From NCBI RefSeq assembly GCF_000585215.1, contig NZ_AONC01000001.1, forward strand, positions 33,545 through 97,544: 64,000 bases of DNA. The letters run 5' to 3'. The DNA comes from Imhoffiella purpurea (lineage in GTDB: Bacteria > Pseudomonadota > Gammaproteobacteria > Chromatiales > Chromatiaceae). Position 1 is the stretch's first letter, and each line of letters begins with the position of its first letter. The notes beneath the pieces are model-generated. The model did not search any database, was not told the origin of the DNA, and was given only the letters and a program-made list of their open reading frames with translations. Position numbers and translations under genes: made by a program. Shown here piece after piece: positions 1 to 9,508 of the stretch.

Positions 1-612
1 CGTATTCGCGTCATCCGCAATCCGGTGATCACGCCCGAGCTGTCCGCCCAGGCCGCGGAGCCCTGTGTCCATCCCTGGCTGCAGCCCGGCGAGCCGCCGG
101 TCGTCATGGGGGTCGGACGTCTGCAGCGCCAGAAGGACTTCCCGACCCTGATCCGGGCCTTCGCCCGGCTGCGCGAACGCCATGCCTGCCGTCTGATGAT
201 CCTTGGAGAGGGCGCCGCAAGGCCCAAACTGGAGTCACTGATCCGTGAAATGGGACTGGACGAAGTGGTGGACCTGCCCGGTTTTCAGTCCAATCCCTAT
301 GCGTTTCTGACGCGGGCCTCGCTGTTCGTCCTCTCCTCCGCCTGGGAGGGGTCCCCGAACGTGCTGACCGAGGCGATGGCGCTGGGCGTGCCCGTCGTCT
401 CGACCGACTGCCCGAGCGGCCCCCGCGAGATTCTGGACGCGGGTCGTCACGGCCCGCTGGTTCCCGTCGGCGATGTCGAGGCGCTGGCCGAGGCGATGAT
501 GCAGACCCTGGAGGCGCCGACGCCTGCCGAGCGTCTCCAAGGAGCCGTCGCCGAGTACGAGCAGTCGAGGAGCGCCAGGCGCTATCTGGAGGCGCTGGGC
601 CTGGAGGTTTGA
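1..612 (+). CDS. GT4-family glycosyltransferase, C-terminal part (5' end outside window)
   Basis: The reading frame is open from base 1 to a TGA at 612, giving about 203 codons of the C-terminal half of a GT-B fold retaining glycosyltransferase. Visible family marks are the GVGRLQRQKDF strand-loop that opens the nucleotide-sugar domain, and the EGSPNVLTEAMALG segment, whose two glutamates form the E-x7-E motif that holds the donor sugar nucleotide. Sugar donor and acceptor cannot be told from this half. The likely role is lipopolysaccharide, capsule or other surface glycan assembly at the cytoplasmic face of the inner membrane. The gene ends 60 bases before the next gene on the same strand, so they may share a transcript. 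Confidence 0.85.
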   Translation, partial: RIRVIRNPVITPELSAQAAEPCVHPWLQPGEPPVVMGVGRLQRQKDFPTLIRAFARLRERHACRLMILGEGAARPKLESLIREMGLDEVVDLPGFQSNPYAFLTRASLFVLSSAWEGSPNVLTEAMALGVPVVSTDCPSGPREILDAGRHGPLVPVGDVEALAEAMMQTLEAPTPAERLQGAVAEYEQSRSARRYLEALGLEV

Positions 613-672
613 GTCGAGCGTCCTTGCGTCCGACTCGGACAGACGACAATCCGCCGAACGAGGGTCGAGCCC

Positions 673-3600
673 ATGGGCCAGCTGTTCCGCATCACCGGTT
701 TCCTGTCCTTCGTGACGATGCTGTTTCTCAACGCCTTCGTCGACTTGGGGCACAAGATCGTCATCCAGAACACCCTGTTCAAGACCTATGACGGCGATCT
801 CCAGATCCTGCTGACGGCGATCATCAACGCCTTCATCCTGCTGCCATTCGTCCTGCTGTTCACGCCTTCCGGCTTCATCGCCGATCGCTTCCCCAAGAAC
901 CGGGTGATGCGCACGACCGCCTGGGGTGCGGTCGGGCTCACGCTCGGGATCACGCTCTTCTACTACCTGGGATGGTTCTGGCCGGCATTCGGCATGACGC
1001 TGCTGCTGGCGGCCCAGAGCGCCGTCTATTCGCCGGCCAAATACGGCTACATCAAGGAACTGGTCGGCAAGGAATCGCTGGCGGCGGCCAACGGCTGGGT
1101 CCAGGCCACTACCAGCACCGCCATCCTCGCCGGCATCTTTTTCTTCTCGGTGCTCTTCGAGCGCTCGCTGGCCGGCACGGGCCTCGGTCTGGATCCCGAC
1201 GCCATCATGCGGCAGGTGGCGCCGCTCGGTTGGATGCTGGTGCTCTGCTCGGCGATCGAGCTGGTCCTGGCCTATCGTCTGCCCCAGGTCAGCCCGGACA
1301 ATCCCTTGCGATTCGACTGGCCCCAGTACCTCACAGGGCGCTATCTGGTCCGCAACTGGCGCGCGGCCTGGGACAATCAGGTCATCTGGCTCTCGATCGT
1401 CGGGCTCTCGGTCTTCTGGGCCATCTCGCAGGTGATCCTGGCCGCCTTCCCCGCCTTCGCCAAGGAGAGCCTGGACGTCACCAACACCGTGGTGATCCAG
1501 GGCATGCTGGCCTGCTCCGGGATCGGCATCATCCTCGGCTCCTTCATCGCCGGGCGCGTCTCGCGCAACCATATCGAGACCGGACTCATCCCGCTCGGGG
1601 CCATGGGAATCGCCGCGGCCCTGTTCGTCCTGCCCGGACTCGGGGCGGTCTGGGCCCATGGTCTCAACTTCCTGTTGCTGGGGGTTCTGGGCGGATTCTT
1701 CCTGGTGCCATTGAACGCGCTGATCCAGTTCCATGCCGGCGAGTCCGGGCTGGGTCGCGTGCTGGCCGCCAACAACTTCATCCAGAACCTGACGATGCTG
1801 GCGTTCCTCGGGTTCACCGTGGTCGCCGCCTATGTCGGGATCGGCGGTCGGGCACTGATGCTGATGCTGGCCGTCGTCGCCTTCCTGGGCGCCATCTATA
1901 CCATCCATCAGCTGCCGCAGTCCCTGGTGCGCTTCATCCTGGCCCGGCTCGTCTCGACCCGATATCGGCTCAACGTCATCGGGCTCGAGAACATGCCGGC
2001 CCAGGGCGGCGTGCTGATGCTGGGCAACCATGTCAGCTGGATCGACTGGGCCATGGTCCAGATGGCCAGCCCGCGTCCGGTGCGTTTCGTGATGGAGCGC
2101 TGGATCTACGAGCGCTGGTATCTGCGCTGGTTCCTGGACTTCTTCGGGGTCGTGCCCATCTCGCGGGCCAGCAGCCGTCAGGCCATCCAGACGGTCTCGG
2201 AGCTGCTCGACCAGGGGCAGGTGGTCTGTCTCTTCCCCGAGGGGACGCTGAGCAAGAACGGTCAGCTCTCCGAGTTCAGGCGCGGTTTCGAACGGGCCGC
2301 GCGGGCGGCCGGGTCCGGCGTCATCCTGCCCTTCTATCAGCGCGGACTCTGGGGCAGCCGATTCTCCTATGCCAGCGACAAGCTCAAGGCGAACCGGCGC
2401 GAGGGACGTCTGCGCGACGTGATCGTGGCCTTCGGTCCGACCCTGCCGCTGGAGGCCAGCGCCGAGCGGGTCAAGCAGGCGGTGTTCGAGCTCTCGGCGA
2501 CCTCCTGGCGGACCTATGTCGAGACCCTGCCGAGCATCCCGCTGACCTGGCTGCGGACGGCCAAGCGGGATCCGGGCGCGGTGGCGGTGATCGACTCGAT
2601 CGGGGCCACATTGACCAATCGGCGCCTGCTGACGGCCGTGCTCCTGTTCGCCGGACGGGTGCGGCGTCGGGTGCCCGAGCCGGCGGTCGGCATCCTGCTG
2701 CCGGCCAGCAGCGCCGGCGCCATCGCCAACCTCGCCGGACTCCTGTGCGGCAAGCGGGTGGTGAACCTGAACTACACCGCCAGCGCCGAGGCGCTGCGCT
2801 CCGCCGTGGAGTCGTCCGGCGTCCGCCATGTCGTCACGGCCGAGCGTTTTCTGAAGAAGCTCGGCCAGCGCGGAATCGATCCAGGACAGATGCTGCCCGA
2901 GGTGACGCTGCATCCCATGGAATCGATCCGGGCCGAACTCGGCCCCGTGAAGACCCTGTTCGCGCTGCTGATCGCCACGCTGGTGCCGGCGGATCTGCTG
3001 CATGCCCTCTATGGCCGGCGCCGCCGTCCGGACGAGACCGCCGCCATCCTCTTCTCCAGCGGCAGCGAGGGTGCGCCCAAGGGCATCGAGCTCACCCATC
3101 GCAACATCATGGCCAACGTGCGTCAGATCTCGGACGTCCTCAATACCGAGCGCGATGACGTGGTGCTGTCCAATCTGCCGCTCTTCCATGCCTTCGGGCT
3201 GACCGCGACCACCTTCCTGCCGCTGCTCGAGGGCATCCCCATGGTCTGCCATCCGGATCCGACCGACGCGGTCGGCAGCGCCAAGGCCATCGCCCGCTAT
3301 CGGGCCACGGTGCTCTGCAGCACCTCGACCTTCCTGCGGCTCTACGTCCGCAACAAGCGGGTCCATCCGCTGATGCTGCAGTCCCTGCGGATCCTGGTCG
3401 CCGGGGCCGAGCGGCTGTCGCCCGAGGTGCGCGAGTCCTTCGCGCTCAAGTTCCACAAGCCGATCCTGGAGGGCTACGGGGCCACCGAGACGACCCCGGT
3501 GGCGAGCGTCAACGTGCCCGACGCCCTGGAGACGGACACCTGGAAGATCCAGTCCGGCTCGCGTCCAGGGACGGTCGGCATGCCCCTGCCGGGGACCAGC

Positions 3601-4122
3601 TTCAGGGTGGTGGATCCGGTCTCGCTGGACTCGCTGCCGCCCGGGGAGGACGGGCTCATCCTGATCGGCGGCGTGCAGGTCATGAAGGGCTATCTCGGCG
3701 ATCCGGAACGGACGGCCGAGGCGGTGGTCGAGCTCGACGGCATGCGCTGGTACAAGACCGGCGACAAGGGGCATCTGGACGCGGACGGCTTCCTGACCAT
3801 CGTCGACCGCTATTCGCGCTTCGCCAAGCTCGGCGGCGAGATGATCAGCCTCGGCGCCGTGGAGGAACAGGTTCGCCAGGCGCTCGGCCGCTCCGATCTG
3901 GAGATCGCCGCGGTCAATGTGCCCGATGAGCGCAAGGGCGAGCGGATCCTGCTGCTGACCAGCGAGCCCATCGATCCGGACGATCTGCGCCGTCGCATGA
4001 TGGGGCAGGGGGCCAATCCGTTGAGCATCCCCTCCGAGGTGCGCGAGGTCGCCGAGATCCCGAAACTGGGCAGCGGCAAGACGGATTTCGGCGCCCTCAA
4101 GCGGTTGGCGATGGCGGACTGA
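673..4122 (+). CDS. aas: Fused lysophospholipid transporter / acyltransferase / acyl-ACP synthetase (LplT-PlsC-Aas)
   Basis: A 1149-residue protein with three modules. Residues about 1-430 form a multi-helix MFS transporter like LplT, which flips lysophospholipids inward. Residues about 435-640 are a PlsC-type acyltransferase with the H-x4-D catalytic motif (H453, D458) and an FPEGT substrate motif. Residues about 660-1149 are an AMP-forming acyl-ACP synthetase with the FSSGSEGAPKG phosphate-binding loop, a YGATETTP motif and a YKTGD motif. In E. coli, LplT and Aas are separate proteins that re-acylate imported lysophosphatidylethanolamine. Here transport, activation and acyl transfer are in one chain, acting at the inner membrane. 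The ATG is the first plausible start before the first transmembrane helix. Family assignment is firm; exact lipid specificity is inferred. Confidence 0.9.
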   Translation: MGQLFRITGFLSFVTMLFLNAFVDLGHKIVIQNTLFKTYDGDLQILLTAIINAFILLPFVLLFTPSGFIADRFPKNRVMRTTAWGAVGLTLGITLFYYLGWFWPAFGMTLLLAAQSAVYSPAKYGYIKELVGKESLAAANGWVQATTSTAILAGIFFFSVLFERSLAGTGLGLDPDAIMRQVAPLGWMLVLCSAIELVLAYRLPQVSPDNPLRFDWPQYLTGRYLVRNWRAAWDNQVIWLSIVGLSVFWAISQVILAAFPAFAKESLDVTNTVVIQGMLACSGIGIILGSFIAGRVSRNHIETGLIPLGAMGIAAALFVLPGLGAVWAHGLNFLLLGVLGGFFLVPLNALIQFHAGESGLGRVLAANNFIQNLTMLAFLGFTVVAAYVGIGGRALMLMLAVVAFLGAIYTIHQLPQSLVRFILARLVSTRYRLNVIGLENMPAQGGVLMLGNHVSWIDWAMVQMASPRPVRFVMERWIYERWYLRWFLDFFGVVPISRASSRQAIQTVSELLDQGQVVCLFPEGTLSKNGQLSEFRRGFERAARAAGSGVILPFYQRGLWGSRFSYASDKLKANRREGRLRDVIVAFGPTLPLEASAERVKQAVFELSATSWRTYVETLPSIPLTWLRTAKRDPGAVAVIDSIGATLTNRRLLTAVLLFAGRVRRRVPEPAVGILLPASSAGAIANLAGLLCGKRVVNLNYTASAEALRSAVESSGVRHVVTAERFLKKLGQRGIDPGQMLPEVTLHPMESIRAELGPVKTLFALLIATLVPADLLHALYGRRRRPDETAAILFSSGSEGAPKGIELTHRNIMANVRQISDVLNTERDDVVLSNLPLFHAFGLTATTFLPLLEGIPMVCHPDPTDAVGSAKAIARYRATVLCSTSTFLRLYVRNKRVHPLMLQSLRILVAGAERLSPEVRESFALKFHKPILEGYGATETTPVASVNVPDALETDTWKIQSGSRPGTVGMPLPGTSFRVVDPVSLDSLPPGEDGLILIGGVQVMKGYLGDPERTAEAVVELDGMRWYKTGDKGHLDADGFLTIVDRYSRFAKLGGEMISLGAVEEQVRQALGRSDLEIAAVNVPDERKGERILLLTSEPIDPDDLRRRMMGQGANPLSIPSEVREVAEIPKLGSGKTDFGALKRLAMAD

Positions 4123-4243
4123 GGGTGTCTCTCGCGAGCCGGTCCTGCGTCCTGCGCTTTTGAAACGGCGATGGCCCGATTTGCGATCGGTATATAGTGA
4201 CTCAATCTTGCCGCAGACAACCCAAGATCAGCACGATTCTTCC

Positions 4244-5197
4244 ATGACTTCCGATACCGCGAATTCGCAAGACCTCAGCTTCACCATCCTGGGGACCGGT
4301 GCCCTGGGTGGTTTCTATGGATCCAGACTCCTGGTGGGCGGCTCCCGGGTGCGCTTCATCGCCCACAGCGATGTCGATTTCATCCGCCGCGAGGGTCTGC
4401 GCGTCGACTCGCCGCTCGGCGACCAGCACCACCATCCGGTCGAGGTCTATGCCGATTCGGACGAGATTCCGCTCAGCGACGTCGTCTGCGTCGGACTCAA
4501 GACGACCCAGAATCATCGTCTGGTGGAGCTGCTTCGCCCCCTGGTCGGCGAGGGAACCCTCATCCTCAACCTGCAGAACGGTCTGACCATGGAGGAGGAA
4601 CTCGCCGAGGCATTTCCCCAGGCCGTCGTGGTGGCGGGCCTCTGCTTTCTCTGCTCGAACAAGGTGGGCCCCGGGCACATCGCCCATCTCGATTACGGCC
4701 TGGTCAGCTTCGCCCCACTCGATGCGCGCGGACGCGAGCGGATCCCCGACCTGATGGCGGCCTTTTCGGCCGGCGGCGTTAAGGTGGAGTCTCAGCCCTC
4801 GCTGCCTCAGGCGCGCTGGCGCAAGCTGGCCTGGAACATCCCCTTCAACGGACTCTCCGTCCTGCTCGATGTGGAGACGAACCGCATCATGGCGGATCCC
4901 GACGGGCGCGCGCTCGCCGAGCAGCTCATGGCCGAGGTCTCGCTCGGGGCCGAGACCTGCGGTGTCCCCTTCGACGAGGGGTTCATGCCCAGGCTGATGG
5001 AGATCACCGAGGCCATGACCCCCTACGCCCCCAGCATGCGGCTGGATTATCTGGCCAGGCGCGAGCTCGAGATCGAGTTCATGTACCGCCGTCCCTTGCG
5101 CGAGGTGGCCAGGCGCGGCGTGCGGCTGCCGGCGATCGAGGCGGTGGCGCGTCTTCTGACCCTTTTCGATCGGCGGAATCGCAGCGCCGAGACCTGA
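4244..5197 (+). CDS. Putative 2-dehydropantoate 2-reductase (ketopantoate reductase family)
   Basis: A 317-residue protein opening with a Rossmann NAD(P) motif (TILGTGALGGFYGSRL), followed by the C-terminal helical ketopantoate reductase domain containing the catalytic-type KLAWNIPFN segment. Family members reduce 2-dehydropantoate to pantoate in coenzyme A synthesis, but many bacterial genomes carry paralogues with other 2-keto substrates, so the panE role is not certain. The chosen ATG sits about 16 residues before the Rossmann strand; an in-frame TTG at 4160 would add a non-conserved leader. The gene converges with the next gene on the minus strand, only 16 bases separating the stops. Confidence 0.8.
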   Translation: MTSDTANSQDLSFTILGTGALGGFYGSRLLVGGSRVRFIAHSDVDFIRREGLRVDSPLGDQHHHPVEVYADSDEIPLSDVVCVGLKTTQNHRLVELLRPLVGEGTLILNLQNGLTMEEELAEAFPQAVVVAGLCFLCSNKVGPGHIAHLDYGLVSFAPLDARGRERIPDLMAAFSAGGVKVESQPSLPQARWRKLAWNIPFNGLSVLLDVETNRIMADPDGRALAEQLMAEVSLGAETCGVPFDEGFMPRLMEITEAMTPYAPSMRLDYLARRELEIEFMYRRPLREVARRGVRLPAIEAVARLLTLFDRRNRSAET

Positions 5198-5213
5198 TCG
5201 GCGTACTCCGCCG

Positions 5214-6788
5214 CTATTTCTCGCGCCAGATCGTGGTGTAGAGATCGTGGCGGCGGTCCTTGAGGTTCTGCACCGTGCCGCCGTTGCGTGCCGCGCGCAG
5301 GGCCTCCAGACGCAGATCGGCGAAGGCGACCGTCTCGACGTTGGGCGTGGTGTCGGCGGCGACGCCGTCGCGGGCGAAGGGGAAGTCGCAGGGGGTCAGG
5401 ATGCAGCTCTGGGCATACTGGATGTCCATGTTGTGCACGTTGGGCAGGTTGCCGACGTTGCCGGACATGACGACGTAGCACTGGTTCTCGACCGCCCTGG
5501 CCTGGCCGCAATAGCGCACCCGCAGATAGGACTGGCGCTCGTCGGTGCAGAAGGGCACGAAGATGATGTTGGCGCCCTGATCGACCAGGTGCCGGCCCAG
5601 CTCGGGGAACTCGGCGTCGTAGCAGATGAGCACACCGATGGGGCCGCAGTCGGTGTTGATGGCGTTGAGCGCCTGTCCGCCCTCGATGTTCCACCAGTAG
5701 ACCTCGTTCGGCGTCGGATGGATCTTGGCCTGTTCGTAGACCTCGCCGCTGCGCAGACAGACGTAGCAGATGTTCTCGACCCGATCGTTGGGCATGCGTG
5801 TGGGGTGCGATCCGCCGATGATGTTGATGTTGTACCGGACGGCCATGCTGGCCAGTGCGTTCTTGAGCGGTTCCGTGTATTTGGTGAGCGCCTCGATGGA
5901 TTCGGCCGGCGATAGCTCCTGGTCCTGCATCGACAGGAGCTGCAGCGAGAAGAGTTCGGGGAAGACGACGAAATCGGCCCGGTAGTCGGCGGTCACGTCG
6001 ACGAAATAGCGGACCAGATCCACGAATTCGTCGAACGAGCCGACGCGGCGCTGCATGTACTGCACGGTCGCGACCCGGACCGTGTCGGGCAGTCTGGCGC
6101 CATAGGTCTTGGCGCGGTTTTCCTCTTGCTCGTCGGGTGCGTTCGGATTGCGCCACAGCAGATGCACGGCATAACCGAGCGACTCCTTGTCCTCGGACAG
6201 ATAGTTGGGCATCAATCCGAGCACCTCGAACCCATTGCGCATCTGGAAGGTGAGTACCGGGTCGCGCTGTCGGCTGGCCTTGACCTCTTCGAGATACTGT
6301 TCGGGGCTCTCGAAGCGGCGCAGACGCCGGGCGAGGGTCGGCAGACGGCCGCCGAAGACGATGCCCTTGACGTCCCAGGAGCGGGCCAGCTTTCGGCGCG
6401 CGTCATAGAGCCGCTGGCCGATCCGCAGTCCGCGATAGTCAGGGTCGACGCATACCTCCATGCCGTAGAGATAGTCGCCGTTGGGATCGTGTCGCGAGGC
6501 ATAGCCGCCGCCCGTGATCTCGCGCCAGGTGTGGGGCTTGAGCGCATAGCCGCCGTCGATCAGGAAGGTGGCGCAATAGCCGACGATGGCCCCTTGATAC
6601 TCGGCGACGAACTGACCCTCGGAGAAGTTGTTGATCTGACCCCTCAGCATGGCCGGGGAGTAGGTGCCCATTCCAGATGGCAGGTACACTTTCGAGACGA
6701 GGGCGCGGATGGCTGGTATATCCTCGATGCACGCGTTACGTACCAGCAACTTCTGCTTGGTGTTGGCGGTCTTCTGGGGTAGGGACAT
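5214..6788 (-). CDS. Bifunctional GNAT acetyltransferase / carbon-nitrogen hydrolase
   Basis: A 524-residue fusion. Residues about 15-215 form a GNAT N-acetyltransferase domain, with a V-x-x-x-x-R-G-L-R-I-G acetyl-CoA binding region near residue 120. Residues about 235-510 form a nitrilase-superfamily amidase with the full Glu-Lys-Cys triad visible: E278 (FPELF), K355 (AKIHPT) and C389 (ICYDAEFPELG). The fusion is a known family of unassigned substrate, plausibly an amide or N-acyl compound. The ATG at 6788 is preferred because GGAG lies eight bases before it and the upstream frame is not conserved in character. It is transcribed divergently from the quinone oxidoreductase gene across about 295 bases in which I see no other gene. 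Confidence 0.88.
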   Translation of the reverse strand: MSLPQKTANTKQKLLVRNACIEDIPAIRALVSKVYLPSGMGTYSPAMLRGQINNFSEGQFVAEYQGAIVGYCATFLIDGGYALKPHTWREITGGGYASRHDPNGDYLYGMEVCVDPDYRGLRIGQRLYDARRKLARSWDVKGIVFGGRLPTLARRLRRFESPEQYLEEVKASRQRDPVLTFQMRNGFEVLGLMPNYLSEDKESLGYAVHLLWRNPNAPDEQEENRAKTYGARLPDTVRVATVQYMQRRVGSFDEFVDLVRYFVDVTADYRADFVVFPELFSLQLLSMQDQELSPAESIEALTKYTEPLKNALASMAVRYNINIIGGSHPTRMPNDRVENICYVCLRSGEVYEQAKIHPTPNEVYWWNIEGGQALNAINTDCGPIGVLICYDAEFPELGRHLVDQGANIIFVPFCTDERQSYLRVRYCGQARAVENQCYVVMSGNVGNLPNVHNMDIQYAQSCILTPCDFPFARDGVAADTTPNVETVAFADLRLEALRAARNGGTVQNLKDRRHDLYTTIWREK

Positions 6789-7083
6789 TCTGAGATCTCC
6801 GGGATTCGAGGTCTTGATCGGGGACGGTCGCGCCGGATCGCCGATCGCATATTGAGGCCGATATCTCTTGATGGTGCAGAGGTCGGTTCGGGCCTGGGGA
6901 ACGAGGCTGGATAGGGCTTCGCGTCTTGTGTGGTCTGGGACCACGCCCCCACATGCTGAGTCATACGCGCAGTGCCGTGAGCGGCTCGAAGACCTCGCTC
7001 GGTGGCACTTTCCACCAACTCGTCCCATGCCACGGTGGCGAGTCGGGGTTTCTTACAGTTGTCGATTACATGCGGAGCAACCG

Positions 7084-8082
7084 ATGAAATCAATCGAAAT
7101 ACGGGAGACGGGAGACCCGTCCGTCCTCTACTTGGTGGAGCGGCCCTCCCCGAAGCTGACCGGTCCCGAGGACATCCTGGTCAAGCTGGCGGCCGCCGGG
7201 GTGAATCCGATCGATACCAAGATTCGCCAGCGTGGGCCCATGCTTCCGGCCGGCTTTCCCGCCGTGCTCGGCTGCGATGGTGCGGGCGTGGTCGAGGCCG
7301 TCGGCGATGAGGTCACCCGCTTCAAGCCCGGTGACGAGGTCTGGTTCTGCCATGGCGGGCTCGGCGGGCCGATCGGGACCTATGCCGAATACATGGTGCT
7401 CGACAATCATCTGGCCCAGGCCAAGCCGCGCTCGATCGATATGATCGAGGCCGCCGCGGCCCCCCTGGTGCTGCTCACCGCCTGGGAGGCGCTGCACGAC
7501 CGCGCCCGTCTGCACGAGGGACAGCGGGTGCTGATCCACGCCGGGGCCGGCGGGGTGGGGCATGTGGCTATCCAGTTGGCCAAGGCCGCCGGGGCGCGCG
7601 TCTGCACCACGGTCAGCAGCTCCGAGAAGGCATCCTTTGCCCATTCATTGGGCGCCGAATATTGCATCAACTACCAGGAGGAGAACCTGGTCGAGTCGGT
7701 CATGGAATGGACCGAGGGACAGGGCGTCGACATCGCCCTGGACACCGTGGGGCCGGCCGTGTTCCGCCAGACCATCCCGGCCATGGCCCATTACGGCGAT
7801 CTGGTGACCATCCTGGATCCGGGGCCCGAGCTCGACCTCAAGGAGGCCCGGATCCGCAATCTGCGCATCAGTCTGGAGCTGATGCTGACCCCGATGCTCC
7901 GAGACGTGCCTCGGGCGCGCGTGCAGCAGGGCGAGATCCTGCGCCGCTGCGCCAAGCTCATCGATCGCGGAGACCTGCGTATCCATGTTGCCGATCGCTT
8001 CTCGCTCGATCAGGCCGCCGAGGCGCATACTCTGATCGAGCAAGGGCACACGACCGGCAAGCTGGTCCTGACGCCCTCCTGA
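7084..8082 (+). CDS. Quinone oxidoreductase-like medium-chain dehydrogenase
   Basis: A 332-residue member of the medium-chain dehydrogenase/reductase superfamily. An N-terminal GroES-like domain is followed by a Rossmann domain with the NAD(P)H motif HAGAGGVGHVAIQLAK. The zinc-binding cysteines of true alcohol dehydrogenases are not seen, which points to the zinc-free NADPH:quinone oxidoreductase branch. Substrate unknown. The ATG is supported by GGAG at 7074-7077. The next gene starts 25 bases downstream, suggesting co-transcription with the phosphodiesterase and PP-loop genes. Confidence 0.88.
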   Translation: MKSIEIRETGDPSVLYLVERPSPKLTGPEDILVKLAAAGVNPIDTKIRQRGPMLPAGFPAVLGCDGAGVVEAVGDEVTRFKPGDEVWFCHGGLGGPIGTYAEYMVLDNHLAQAKPRSIDMIEAAAAPLVLLTAWEALHDRARLHEGQRVLIHAGAGGVGHVAIQLAKAAGARVCTTVSSSEKASFAHSLGAEYCINYQEENLVESVMEWTEGQGVDIALDTVGPAVFRQTIPAMAHYGDLVTILDPGPELDLKEARIRNLRISLELMLTPMLRDVPRARVQQGEILRRCAKLIDRGDLRIHVADRFSLDQAAEAHTLIEQGHTTGKLVLTPS

Positions 8083-8107
8083 TCCGGTGCGCGAGCAAGA
8101 GGTCATC

Positions 8108-8746
8108 GTGGACGATGTCGCAAGCATGGAACGGGTTCGCGTCGCCATCCTGTCGGACACCCATGGCGCCATCGATTCCAGGGTGCAGGAGGTGGTCGGG
8201 ACCTGCGATCTGGCCGTCCATGGCGGCGACATCGGCCGGGCCTCGATCCTGGCACAGCTCCAGCCGCGTCTCGGACGGGTGCTGGCCGTCTTCGGCAACA
8301 ACGACGTCGCCCGTAAATGGCCCGAGGAGGATCGGCGGCTCCTGGTCCACCTTCCTGAGTGGCTGGAGCAGCCGCTGCCGGGCGGCAGTCTGGTGCTCAT
8401 CCACGGTCATCAGGTTCCGGCCCGCGACCGTCACCGTCTCCTGCGGGGCCGCTTTCCCAATGCCCGCGTCATCGTCTACGGCCACAGCCATCGCCTGGTG
8501 CTCGACGACGCACGCGAGCCATGGGTGCTGAATCCGGGGGCCGCCGGACGTTCGCGTACCCACGGCGGCCCCTCCTGTCTGGTACTGATCGCGACCTCCG
8601 GTCAGTGGCAGGTGGAATCCTATCGATTCGCGCTCTCGGTACCCAAAGGGGGCCTGAGATACACTTGCCACCATGATAAGACCCAGCCAATCACCACTCA
8701 AACCGCCCAAATCGCTACTGCGTCAGGTCGGGCGCGCGATCGCTGA
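8108..8746 (+). CDS. Metallophosphoesterase, YfcE/MJ0936 type
   Basis: About 212 residues forming a small calcineurin-like phosphoesterase. Metal-ligand motifs are present in order: the D-x-H motif in ILSDTHG, GGDIG, GNND, the GH pair in IHGHQ, and the YGHSH motif, matching the YfcE family of phosphodiesterases. A GTG start at 8108 is chosen because AAGAGG lies five bases upstream; ATG 8126 is the alternative. The 3' end overlaps the start of the following PP-loop gene by about 74 bases, and the last 25 or so residues are poorly ordered in composition, so the C-terminus may be a tolerated read-on. Confidence 0.85.
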   Translation: MDDVASMERVRVAILSDTHGAIDSRVQEVVGTCDLAVHGGDIGRASILAQLQPRLGRVLAVFGNNDVARKWPEEDRRLLVHLPEWLEQPLPGGSLVLIHGHQVPARDRHRLLRGRFPNARVIVYGHSHRLVLDDAREPWVLNPGAAGRSRTHGGPSCLVLIATSGQWQVESYRFALSVPKGGLRYTCHHDKTQPITTQTAQIATASGRARDR

Positions 8747-9482
8747 TTTCCGCATGATCGGGGACGGCGATCGCATCCTGCTCGGCGTCTCGGGAGGCAA
8801 GGACTCGCTCTCGCTGCTTCAGGTACTGAGTCACCTGCGCACCTATGCTCCGGTCCGCTTCGACCTGGCGGTCCTCACGGTCGATCCCGAGGTGCCCGGA
8901 TTCGATCCCCAGTCGCTCAAGGACTACTACGATACGCTCGGCGTGCCCTGGCATTACGAGCAGCAGCCCCTGATGGAACAGGCCAGATCTCACATGGACG
9001 GGGATTCCTTCTGCGCCTACTGCTCTCGCATGAAGCGCGGCATCATGTATCGCATCTGTCGCGAACAGGGCTACAACGTGCTCGCATTGGGGCAGCATCT
9101 GGACGACCTCGCCGAGAGCCTGCTGATGTCCATCTTCCACGGCGGCCAGCTGCGGACCATGAAGGCCCACTATCGGAACGACGAGGGCGACGTGCGCATC
9201 ATCCGTCCGCTGGCCTATTGCCGAGAGCGTCAGACGGCCGATTTCGCGGTCAAGGCCGGGCTGCCCGTCATTCCGGATTCCTGTCCGGCCTGCTTCGCCA
9301 TGCCGACCCGGCGCGAGCACATGAAGGCGCTCCTGGCCCGCGAGGAGGCCGGACATACGCATCTCTTCGCCAACATTCTGCATGCCATCCGTCCCATCAT
9401 GACCGAGGGCGAGCTGCCGCAGCCCGGCCGGCCGGGGGCCGAGAAGCGCGGCGGGATGCGCTATCTCGACGCCGAGCCTTGA
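8673..9482 (+). CDS. TtcA-like PP-loop ATPase (tRNA thiolation family)
   Basis: A 269-residue protein of the N-type ATP pyrophosphatase family. The PP-loop SGGKDS is at residues 40-45, and two CxxC pairs are visible at C114/C117 and C204/C207. In TtcA, ATP activates cytidine 32 of tRNA and cysteines hold an iron-sulfur cluster for sulfur transfer. This is shorter than typical TtcA and could be a paralogue acting on another sulfur or tRNA substrate. The ATG at 8673 is kept, despite lacking a good ribosome site and overlapping the previous gene, because the helix LLRQVGRAIADFRMI just before the PP-loop is a conserved part of the family. Confidence 0.82.
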   Translation: MIRPSQSPLKPPKSLLRQVGRAIADFRMIGDGDRILLGVSGGKDSLSLLQVLSHLRTYAPVRFDLAVLTVDPEVPGFDPQSLKDYYDTLGVPWHYEQQPLMEQARSHMDGDSFCAYCSRMKRGIMYRICREQGYNVLALGQHLDDLAESLLMSIFHGGQLRTMKAHYRNDEGDVRIIRPLAYCRERQTADFAVKAGLPVIPDSCPACFAMPTRREHMKALLAREEAGHTHLFANILHAIRPIMTEGELPQPGRPGAEKRGGMRYLDAEP

Positions 9483-9508
9483 GTCCGGTCCAGCATGGGC
9501 GTCTCGGC

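Noticed and set aside
235..3774. A very long minus-strand open frame opposite the phospholipid-repair fusion
   Set aside because: It is an artefact of high third-position G+C on the opposite strand: its protein is low-complexity Arg/Gly/Asp/Gln with no domain, while the plus strand has three clear domains.
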